Below are positions 52,105 to 59,983 of a stretch of 64,000 bases of DNA, piece by piece. Positions within the stretch are counted from its first letter, which is position 1; every line of letters starts with the position of its first letter. Source of the DNA: Erysipelotrichales bacterium (GTDB lineage: Bacteria > Bacillota_I > Bacilli_A > Erysipelotrichales > Erysipelotrichaceae); assembly GCA_910576855.1 (NCBI GenBank), contig CAJTJP010000008.1, positions 1 through 64,000 of the forward strand, written 5' to 3'. The notes under the pieces were generated by a model that did no database searches, had not been told where the DNA came from, and saw only the letters and a list, made by a program, of their open reading frames with translations. Position numbers and translations under genes: made by a program.

Positions 52105-53037
52105 ATGAAAACGAGAATAGTTTTTATGGGAACACCGGACATCGCGTGTGCTATGCTCCAACAACTGCTTGATGATGAATACGAGATCGTCGGTGTTGTT
52201 TCTCAGCCGGATAAAAAGGTCGGCAGAAAACAGGAAATGAAAATGACGGAAGTAAAACAGCTTGCCTTAAAACATCAGCTTGAGGTTTTTCAGCCGCTTT
52301 CAATTAAAGAAGATTATCAAAAAATTATTGATTGGAACCCTGACTTGATCGTAACATGTGCCTATGGACAATTTATTCCGCAAAAGCTGCTTGATTATCC
52401 ACCACTTGGCAGTATTAATGTACATGCTTCCTTATTGCCTAAATTAAGAGGCGGCGCTCCGATTCATTGGGCGATCATACAAGGACATAAGGAAACCGGA
52501 ATTTCCATTATGCGTATGATTCAAAGGATGGATGCAGGTGCTGTTATGGCACAAAAACCCGTGCCTATTCATGAGGACGATACGACCGGAGATGTCTATG
52601 AAAAGCTGAAGGTATGCGGTGCAGAATTATTACATGAAAGTATTCCGAGGCTGATAGAACAAACTGCCGAATTTATTGAGCAGGATGAAAAAACAGCTAC
52701 TTTTGCGTATAATATCGCTAAGGAAGATGAGAAAATCAATTTAGATTCCGATATTCATTCTGTCTATAATCATATCAGAGGATTAATTCCTTTTCCGGTC
52801 GGATATTTTTACCATGATGATAAAAAAATCAAGCTGCACAAGGTCAGAAAAAAACTGAGCGATCATAATCGTCAGATCGGCGAATGCTGCGGAATTATTG
52901 ATCGCGGCTACGCGATTGCGGTCAAAGGCGGCTATATTTTATTGGATGAATTACAGGTCGAAGGAAAGGGAAGGGTCGATGCGCAATCCTTTGCGAATGC
53001 ACAGGGACGAGTTTGGCTCAATACCTGCATGCATTGA
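52105..53037 (+). CDS. fmt: Methionyl-tRNA formyltransferase
   Basis: A 310-residue enzyme that formylates initiator Met-tRNA using 10-formyl-tetrahydrofolate. VFMGTPDIACAML starts the Rossmann part, and the folate and catalytic site shows INVHASLLPKLRGGAPIHWAI with the conserved Asn and His. TGISIMRMIQRMDAGAV follows, and the C-terminal tRNA-binding domain includes LIPFPVGYF. The start follows AAGGACGTGATACA. It is a housekeeping gene placed between two copies of the surface module, without its common neighbour def or priA. Confidence 0.96.
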   Translation: MKTRIVFMGTPDIACAMLQQLLDDEYEIVGVVSQPDKKVGRKQEMKMTEVKQLALKHQLEVFQPLSIKEDYQKIIDWNPDLIVTCAYGQFIPQKLLDYPPLGSINVHASLLPKLRGGAPIHWAIIQGHKETGISIMRMIQRMDAGAVMAQKPVPIHEDDTTGDVYEKLKVCGAELLHESIPRLIEQTAEFIEQDEKTATFAYNIAKEDEKINLDSDIHSVYNHIRGLIPFPVGYFYHDDKKIKLHKVRKKLSDHNRQIGECCGIIDRGYAIAVKGGYILLDELQVEGKGRVDAQSFANAQGRVWLNTCMH

Positions 53038-53054
53038 CTCAATCATGTATCATT

Positions 53055-53078
53055 GAGGAAGCATATTCCTCTTTTTTT
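53055..53078 (+). terminator. Terminator after fmt
   Basis: GAGGAA-GCATA-TTCCTC followed by TTTTTTT. Confidence 0.92.
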
Positions 53079-53105
53079 ATGCATCTTGACTGACTTTTTC
53101 ATAAG

Positions 53106-53245
53106 AAGCATAAAAGTATTTCGTTCATTTATAAAATTAATATTAAGCATAAAAGCATTTTAGTGAATGAAAATTTGCTTTATCATCGATAAAAAACAGT
53201 TTTTCAACACATAGACATAAATTTCCAATAAAAATAAGCATAAAA
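53106..53245 (+). repeat. Three AAGCATAAAA direct repeats upstream of the second sigma gene
   Basis: Copies begin at 53106, 53145 and 53236. The first two extend to AAGCATAAAAG(T/C)ATTT, and the third ends 4 bp before the -35 box. The position fits an activator or repressor site. No gene was seen in 53079-53249. Confidence 0.65.
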
Positions 53246-53249
53246 TCAG

Positions 53250-53278
53250 TTGACAATGTAATAATTCTATGATATTTT
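53250..53278 (+). promoter_or_regulatory. Promoter of the second membrane-tethered sigma factor gene
   Basis: TTGACA, exactly 17 bp, TATTTT, with a very short leader before AAAGAGGT. Confidence 0.78.
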
Positions 53279-53299
53279 GAAATTAAAGAGGTAGAAGCT

Positions 53300-54283
53300 A
53301 TGGAATATACGAATGAAGAATTGATTGAAAGAATAACAAACGGCGATGAGGAAGCCTTTAATCTGCTGTATGATAAATACTATCGTATGGTGTATTTTGT
53401 CGCATACAAAACAATGCACAATGAAGCAGATGCACAGGATATCGTCCAAGAGGTTTTTATCCAAATTCATAATTCCATACATACCGTATATAATCCGCAG
53501 TATTTACAGCTGTGGATCAATCGTATCACCGTAAACAAATGCAACATGCTGTATCGTAAGCGTAAGGAACTTTTATTTGAGGAAAGTGATAAGGATCCGT
53601 TACTTCAGTATGAAGAAACCGATATTGATTTTTTACCGCAGAAGCATTTCCGCTTTAACAACGATAAAGAGATCATCAATTATTTTATCGATCAGCTTCC
53701 TGCGGCACAGCGCTTAATGATCACGCTCATGTATTTTGAACAATACAGCATCGATGAAATAGCGATGATTTGCGATATTCCAAACGGTACGGTTAAAAGC
53801 CGTTTAAAGGTTGCACGTGATACCCTAAAGCATAAAATCGAGCTCTATGAGAAAAAAGAAAATGTGAAATTAGACTTTAATGAATTCACAATGCCGGCAG
53901 TATTAGGTGCAGCATTTCTGCAGCAGTCATCGGGAATCAGACATGTAAAAAGATTAAAGGGCTTGATGAAGTCCAATCTGAAATTCATTTATACAAAGGC
54001 GGTGTTGGCAGGCTGTCTGTCGGTCGGTGTTGTATGCGGCGGTGGTATCGCACTTCATGTATATCAAAGCAGTGCCGAACAGCTCAATGAACAAAATGAT
54101 AATGCGACTACTGCTCAAGAGGCTTATTATAAAATCATAATGTGGGCAAATACTCCTGCTTTAATCAATCAGAAAAAGGACGATTTGGCTGATTATCAAA
54201 TGTATTATGAAATATTGAAAAGAGAACAGGGCGTATACTGGAATTTATTTTTGAAAAAGGGTATCGAAAAATATTTTGAATAA
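53300..54283 (+). CDS. Membrane-tethered ECF-like sigma factor (module B)
   Basis: A 327-residue paralogue of the protein at 39923. Region 2 includes FNLLYDKYYRMVYFVAYKTM and ADAQDIVQEVF, and region 4 includes YSIDEIAMICDIPNGTVKSRLKVAR. A membrane segment lies at about 233-255, followed by an outer tail of about 72 residues. The tail keeps EAYYKI and YYEILKREQGVYW, matching the AYY and YEALK-DGSFY positions of the first copy, so the outer domain is homologous and not just a spacer. The giant surf3 gene follows after 284 bp. The same sigma-then-two-surface-genes order occurs twice in the window. Confidence 0.85.
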   Translation: MEYTNEELIERITNGDEEAFNLLYDKYYRMVYFVAYKTMHNEADAQDIVQEVFIQIHNSIHTVYNPQYLQLWINRITVNKCNMLYRKRKELLFEESDKDPLLQYEETDIDFLPQKHFRFNNDKEIINYFIDQLPAAQRLMITLMYFEQYSIDEIAMICDIPNGTVKSRLKVARDTLKHKIELYEKKENVKLDFNEFTMPAVLGAAFLQQSSGIRHVKRLKGLMKSNLKFIYTKAVLAGCLSVGVVCGGGIALHVYQSSAEQLNEQNDNATTAQEAYYKIIMWANTPALINQKKDDLADYQMYYEILKREQGVYWNLFLKKGIEKYFE

Positions 54284-54430
54284 TTTTTTAAAAAAAATGA
54301 ACCAAAAAAACATTTGAATCATCATCTATACATGATTAAGGGATTTTATATGTAATTGTATGACTTCCTTTTTTCATGTCATAAACGAAAAACTTATTGA
54401 TCAAATGATTCGGAAAGGAGAGGCTGTATT

Positions 54431-54493
54431 GTAAGAAAAGCCTGTATATCAATCATGGCGCTGTTATTTACAGTCAGCTTAATACCGATTTGA
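54431..54493 (+). pseudogene. Possible signal-peptide remnant before surf3
   Basis: After a GGAAAGGAG ribosome-like site, the frame reads VRKACISIMALLFTVSLIPI and stop. This is a textbook signal-peptide stretch without a start codon in place. It may be the relic of a further surface gene, or chance. Confidence 0.3.
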
Positions 54494-54543
54494 ATACTTT
54501 TTACTTTTAAAACACCTGTTTAGTATCGTCTGCATTTCGAGAC
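54490..54543 (+). other. Half of an invertible-type element before surf3, orientation A
   Basis: AAAACACCTGTTT followed by CGTCTGCATTTCGAGACG (54527-54544) matches the right end of the 46282-46401 element. No GTCTA-N6-TAGAC partner was found about 100 bp upstream, so it looks locked. The conserved bases hint at a promoter in the right half of the element. Confidence 0.65.
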
Positions 54544-54567
54544 GCGTAAGGAAAGGAAAACGAGATT

Positions 54568-57500
54568 ATGTGGAAAAGAATATTGATAACCTCATTCGCA
54601 ATCATTGGGATAATTACCTCTGTTTACGGATATCATCATTTTCAAATAAATGCAGCGGGCTCCTATGCAGTTGCCGCCCAATCTACCGGTCGAATAGGAC
54701 TTTTAAAGCAAGGCGATCGTATTTATATGGGTACGAAGTATAACGGCAATAACATAGAAATGCAGCTTTTAAAACCGAATCCGAACGGAAGCGGAAGCAA
54801 TGTGTGGCTTTCAATGAGCAAGCATTTTGAAAATGCTGTAATTCCCTATACGTATAATGAATCAGAATGGGCTGATTGTACACATAACTATTCCAAGAGT
54901 TTATTGAAAAACTATTTTGCAACATTAAACGGTAATATCGTTCCGGGCAGTAAAGATGAAGCCATGATAATAGAGCGTTCTCCTTATACAACAATAGAAC
55001 AAAATCCAAATGTTACTGCTTTGGACTACATGCAGCCGTATATGGCAGAGAATCGCTTTTGGTGTTTAACCAATCCGGAAACACAATATAATGATGATGA
55101 TGGGATGAGCTATCAGCTGATTAACAGACAAGAATTGTTTTTGTTAAAATATGATCGTGATTATTGGGCAGGAAACGGTTCTATTATAAAACCTAATTGG
55201 ATCTCTTTTATCGGTGCAACAGGCATTGCTACAGGACAGAGCGTGCTTACAAAACAACTGGCATTGAGAGCAAGCGCCAAGTTGAATTTAGGTGATGTAG
55301 TTTTTGCTTTATCTACCGGCACAGGCAGTAATTATACCGCAAGCATCACGAATCCGATTGCAGATACAACAAATATTTGGAATACACCCGGTGATCCGAT
55401 GAAAATAAGATTATTAAATCCTAATGCTATGAACGTTGATTTTAGCAGCATTAAAAACGATAATAATGATTCTATTCAAAAAGCCATGAAAGGAACCCGA
55501 GTTAAATTATATTACGATAATGCGACTGTAGGCAGTAACCATACAATATCATTATTATTATCGGATACATCGGGGAGAGAATTAAAATATTATGAACCGC
55601 TAGAGCCTGCCGATAATTCAGGTGCTATTAATTTTGATACAAGTAATATTCCAATCGGAAAATATCAAGCATACTTGGTAAATGAGGAGTATACCACTGA
55701 TAATGCACCTGTTTATTCTTCTCCGCTATCCAATGCGATACCGTTTGAAATTACCGAACATAAAATCAGCTATACAAAGCAACCACAAAGCGGAGCCACT
55801 GTCGGTGATTATGAATTCAGTAAGAATGTGAATGCAGGACAAGCAGTAGGGAAGATTACGGTGAATCCGCTGGGGGTTATGCCGCTTACTTATACAGTTG
55901 AAACTAATGGAGATAATACGTATCAAAACTTTGAAGTAGATGGGTTAAGCAACGGTGCTTCAAGCAGTACTTCATTGAATGTGAAAATCAAAAGTAATGC
56001 GCCTGATTTAGTAAATGGGGGATTAAAGGCAGGGACTTATAAATTCTGTGTAAGTGCTAAGGATGCGAACGGTTATCCCGCAACAGCTACATCCGATACT
56101 AAGGTTTGTACATCATTCACTGTAGAAAAGACTGCTTTATCCGTTACTTTCAATGATCCGAGTACCACCAAGAAATCAATCGCAGCTGCCGCTACAGCTT
56201 GGAATGAAACAGCGACTGCGACTCCAAGTACAGGTACTAAGATAACCTATAGTATTACGGGTGGTGATGTATCACTGATCTCAATTAATCCTGATACAGG
56301 AGCGATTACTTATACAGGAAGCAATGCGTTCGGTAAGGTAAAGATAAGGGCAACGGTTGATGATGATCCAAGTACAGGAAACGATAATTATAATTCAGCC
56401 TTTGTTGAAAAAGAAATCGTAATCTATCGAGAGGTAGACGGAAGTGTGACACCGCATGCCAATTCATCGGATACAACAATTCCTACCTTTACTGCCTCTG
56501 ATTCCAATGTCAGAACAGGGGGTATCATCGGTACGATACACGGAACACTCGGTACACCCGATACGATTGGCGGAAGCACAACGACATATCATTATGGCTT
56601 AAAACCGGGAGTAGGAAATGCGAGCTTCTTTAGCGTTGATCCAAGTACGGGAGTCATTAAGACAACAGCGAATCTTGGAGTGAACAGTTATCATATCACA
56701 GTAACGGTAAGTGATAACTGGAGCACAAAGGAAATCCCGGTGACAATCAATGTCGGAATGGCGGCGGCAGAGAATCTGAAGTTTTATGAAAACAGTACCT
56801 CAAATACAGTGATAACCTCAAAGAGTGTGAACTTGACTGATACAGGAGTGACAGTGTTCGCTACGGTCAAAGGAAGCAGTAATACCAATCCTGTGAAATA
56901 CAGTATTCAAGACGGTTCAACAAATGTAATCGAAGTAAATCCAACAAGCGGTGCAGTTACGATCTATGGTGTAGGAACAGTGACGGTAGTCGCAGAGAAA
57001 CAAGGGTCTGCAGGACAGGCAGATGCGATAACATATCTAACATTTACAGTAACGGCGGGGGCACAAAACTTCATTTATACAGATAATGCAGGAAATGAAC
57101 TTCCGAAACAAATGGATAAATATAAAGCCTATGAGGAAGTATATGAAAAGGATAAGACATTCCAGTTATATACGGCAGGAAATCCAACCGGAAGTACGGT
57201 TACCTACCAACTGAAAAACGGAAGCCCTGCAGATGTGATATCGGTAGACAGTAACGGCTTGGTTCATGTCCTAAATGCGAGTATTGCACCGAGTCAGATA
57301 GGCAAGGTCGTTGTAGAAGCAACGAGTCATGATCCGAGCGGAAATTATGCAGACAAAACGATCGAGCTGCCAATCACTATCAAGAAGGCAGAACAAACGA
57401 TATCATTTGCGGATGTGACATATGCGACAAACGGCAAAGGAAAGGTAACACCTGTCATCAATGAACAAGACCTATCAAGCAATGACGGCGGAGTACAAGT

Positions 57501-59838
57501 GAATGATACTGATTACTATATCACAGTAGATACGAGTGTAAATACATCGACCGCATGGACGAACGATGGAATTGAGATAGAATATGATTATGACGGAGAA
57601 AACGGAATTGATATCCCGCTGCATGTAGAGAAACAAGGGAACCGAAACTACAATAAGGCAGAAGCGGATGGCATCCTTCATATCATGGGGCCTGATGAAA
57701 ACATGTTGGCAGTATCCAATCCGGGAAAAATCATCTATGGAGATCATTTCACAATCCGAAGTCTGCAGGATGATTCAAGCAGTACGAATGTACAGTATAC
57801 GTTTGAGGTAGATAAAACGACTTATATCTCCAATGCGACAGTAACAGGAAACAAAGCAGTATTTGATGCATTGAAGTACAGCGGTACTACAACGATTATA
57901 ATCAAGGTGACGAGAACAGCGGATGGAGAAGTACCGTTAAGTAAAACAATAACTGTACAAGTATTACCGAAACCAATCGAAATCATTATTGATGATAAAG
58001 AGAAGTATAAGGGAGAACCAAATCCAACACTGACTTATCAAGATTTTAAGAATCAACTGGTGACATGGAACGGAGTACAGGATACGATACAGGAGAATGA
58101 TATCAAGTTAAGTACTACGGCAAAGACAGACAGTAACGCGGGAGCTTATCCAATCAAGGGAGATTCTAGCACCTTAAACAAGACTTATCCAAATTACAGC
58201 TTTACATTCAAAGAGGGAACTTTAACGATAACAGAGGAAGCTGTTGAGGATGATTGGTATCACTTAGAATTAGATGACGGAAGCAACACCTTATATACAG
58301 GCGGATGGACAAACCAAGATGTCAACATCATCAGCGATCATAATGAGTATATCAATATGTCATTAGATCAAAGCACATGGAAGCCAAACCAAGTCACAGT
58401 GACAAAAGAAGGAGAGACGAACCAAAGCTTTTGGATGAAAAAGGACAGTGGAGCGATCACAAAAGAGAAACAGGAAATCATCAGAATTGATAAAACAGCA
58501 CCGAAGGTAAAAGGTATCAAGGCAAAGGATTCAAATAATAAGCTACAGGATATTATTAATAAGCTAAGCGGCGGAATCTTCTTTAAGCCGGGAACGTCAT
58601 TTGAAATCACAACAGATGATTCCAAAGATGATTTAAAGGTAAGCGGCACAAAGGAAATCGCATATAAGGTATTTAAAATCACAGACGGGACAGAGGAACA
58701 AATCAAGGATGGAACCTTATCTGTCACAAATGAAAAAGCCAAAATCACAATCAGTGAAATAGTAGGAAAATACAAGGTATGTGTAATACCGAATGACAAC
58801 GCAGGAAACACAGGTACAGAGAGCTGTTATGAGGTAGGGCTAAAGAAAATTGATGTCGATGTGGATGGAGACGGCAAACCTGATTTCAACGATCCTGATG
58901 GGGATGGCTGTCCTGACTTAAACATCAAGTGGAAAGACCCAAATGATGAAAGTAAATGGATCGTAATCAACGGAGACAGAGATTTAGACGGACTTCCTGA
59001 TTTAAACATTGACAGTGACGGCGATGGCAAGCCTGACTTGAATATTGATACGGACAATGATGGTAAACCTGATCTTAACTTATTAATTCTAAAGAAAGGT
59101 GATTGGAAGCCGACGAAATGTGTAAAGACAGATACTGGCAACGGAATCCTTGAGGAATACTGTACAGGCACAAGTGCAAAAGCAATTATTAATGTCGATA
59201 CCGATAATGACGGAATTCCGAATATCAATATCGATACCAACGGAGATATGAAGGCAGATTACAATATTGATAAAACCAATGACGGTACGGCCGATATCAA
59301 TCTTGGTCCTGATTTAACTGAATGGAAACCTCAAAAGAATTATAATTCAAATAAATTCAGCTATGACAGTGTCGGAAGCGATGAGCTTAAACCGGAATTA
59401 AATATTGATACCGATGGTGACGGATACCCTGATATTAATCTTGATCTTGACAATGACGGCATCCCTGAATTGAATGTAGACGTTGACGGTGATTATATAC
59501 CGGATATTAATATTGACAGCACGGGTGATGGAAAACCGGATATTAATATTGATACAGATAATGACGGTAAGCCTGATGAAAACATTCAAGAGATTACGGA
59601 ATGGAAGCCTGAAAAGAATGTTGACGGTGACTTTCCATACGATACTATGAGCTTCGATGAACCAAACAATCCAAACGACAATGATCCATCAGTAAAAGGA
59701 CAATACAATCCGGCTACAAGCATGGGTGGAGCGAATACCGGCGATACAACAGATTTCATGCTTTATGTAAGCTTATCGATATTAAGTATAGCTGTTGTCA
59801 GCTATACAACTATCAGAAAAATACATTTCGATAAATAA
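54568..59838 (+). CDS. Giant secreted repeat protein (surf3)
   Basis: A 1756-residue protein. An N-terminal hydrophobic signal (MWKRILITSFAIIG...) ends near NAAGS. Residues about 40-260 form a DUF6273-like domain with the WLSMSKHFENAVIPY and ENRFWCLTNPE text of that family. Cadherin/Ig-like repeats run from about 400 to 1130, then an MBG-like domain (PKPIEIIIDDKEKYKGE), Ig-like domains to about 1425, and a long DGDGxPDxN calcium-type region from about 1430 to 1690. The C-terminus is GANTGDTTD, a helix and RKIHFDK. The middle and C-terminal parts are homologous to surf1/surf2, but the N-terminal domain belongs to a different subtype shared with surf4. Confidence 0.82.
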   Translation: MWKRILITSFAIIGIITSVYGYHHFQINAAGSYAVAAQSTGRIGLLKQGDRIYMGTKYNGNNIEMQLLKPNPNGSGSNVWLSMSKHFENAVIPYTYNESEWADCTHNYSKSLLKNYFATLNGNIVPGSKDEAMIIERSPYTTIEQNPNVTALDYMQPYMAENRFWCLTNPETQYNDDDGMSYQLINRQELFLLKYDRDYWAGNGSIIKPNWISFIGATGIATGQSVLTKQLALRASAKLNLGDVVFALSTGTGSNYTASITNPIADTTNIWNTPGDPMKIRLLNPNAMNVDFSSIKNDNNDSIQKAMKGTRVKLYYDNATVGSNHTISLLLSDTSGRELKYYEPLEPADNSGAINFDTSNIPIGKYQAYLVNEEYTTDNAPVYSSPLSNAIPFEITEHKISYTKQPQSGATVGDYEFSKNVNAGQAVGKITVNPLGVMPLTYTVETNGDNTYQNFEVDGLSNGASSSTSLNVKIKSNAPDLVNGGLKAGTYKFCVSAKDANGYPATATSDTKVCTSFTVEKTALSVTFNDPSTTKKSIAAAATAWNETATATPSTGTKITYSITGGDVSLISINPDTGAITYTGSNAFGKVKIRATVDDDPSTGNDNYNSAFVEKEIVIYREVDGSVTPHANSSDTTIPTFTASDSNVRTGGIIGTIHGTLGTPDTIGGSTTTYHYGLKPGVGNASFFSVDPSTGVIKTTANLGVNSYHITVTVSDNWSTKEIPVTINVGMAAAENLKFYENSTSNTVITSKSVNLTDTGVTVFATVKGSSNTNPVKYSIQDGSTNVIEVNPTSGAVTIYGVGTVTVVAEKQGSAGQADAITYLTFTVTAGAQNFIYTDNAGNELPKQMDKYKAYEEVYEKDKTFQLYTAGNPTGSTVTYQLKNGSPADVISVDSNGLVHVLNASIAPSQIGKVVVEATSHDPSGNYADKTIELPITIKKAEQTISFADVTYATNGKGKVTPVINEQDLSSNDGGVQVNDTDYYITVDTSVNTSTAWTNDGIEIEYDYDGENGIDIPLHVEKQGNRNYNKAEADGILHIMGPDENMLAVSNPGKIIYGDHFTIRSLQDDSSSTNVQYTFEVDKTTYISNATVTGNKAVFDALKYSGTTTIIIKVTRTADGEVPLSKTITVQVLPKPIEIIIDDKEKYKGEPNPTLTYQDFKNQLVTWNGVQDTIQENDIKLSTTAKTDSNAGAYPIKGDSSTLNKTYPNYSFTFKEGTLTITEEAVEDDWYHLELDDGSNTLYTGGWTNQDVNIISDHNEYINMSLDQSTWKPNQVTVTKEGETNQSFWMKKDSGAITKEKQEIIRIDKTAPKVKGIKAKDSNNKLQDIINKLSGGIFFKPGTSFEITTDDSKDDLKVSGTKEIAYKVFKITDGTEEQIKDGTLSVTNEKAKITISEIVGKYKVCVIPNDNAGNTGTESCYEVGLKKIDVDVDGDGKPDFNDPDGDGCPDLNIKWKDPNDESKWIVINGDRDLDGLPDLNIDSDGDGKPDLNIDTDNDGKPDLNLLILKKGDWKPTKCVKTDTGNGILEEYCTGTSAKAIINVDTDNDGIPNINIDTNGDMKADYNIDKTNDGTADINLGPDLTEWKPQKNYNSNKFSYDSVGSDELKPELNIDTDGDGYPDINLDLDNDGIPELNVDVDGDYIPDINIDSTGDGKPDINIDTDNDGKPDENIQEITEWKPEKNVDGDFPYDTMSFDEPNNPNDNDPSVKGQYNPATSMGGANTGDTTDFMLYVSLSILSIAVVSYTTIRKIHFDK

Positions 59839-59840
59839 AG

Positions 59841-59960
59841 GTCTAGTTAGGTAGACCATTCTAAACAGGTATTTTTAAGTTAAAAATGCCTGTTTTTCTA
59901 TTCAGAAACATATATTTCAATAACATTTTCCTATCTCTCTTTAAGTCTACCTTTGTAGAC
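59841..59960. other. 120-bp invertible DNA element, orientation B (between surf3 and surf4)
   Basis: Bounded by GTCTAGTTAGGTAGAC (59841-59856) and GTCTACCTTTGTAGAC (59945-59960). The interior is inverted relative to 46298-46385: the 43-bp core lies at 59882-59924 as reverse complement, and about 73 of 88 interior positions agree. Here the AAACAGG/CCTGTTT hairpin, about 16 bp with one wobble pair, is followed by TTTTTC in the direction of surf4. It therefore works as an intrinsic terminator of surf3 transcripts and would leave surf4 silent. Confidence 0.82.
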
Positions 59961-59983
59961 ATGTAAGGAAAGGAAAAGAGATT

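Noticed and set aside
58827-59240. Minus-strand frames rich in Ser/Pro/Ile opposite the DGDG repeats (also near 45427, 45769, 50688, 51087)
   Set aside because: They are reading shadows of the Asp/Gly-rich calcium repeats and recur wherever the repeats do.
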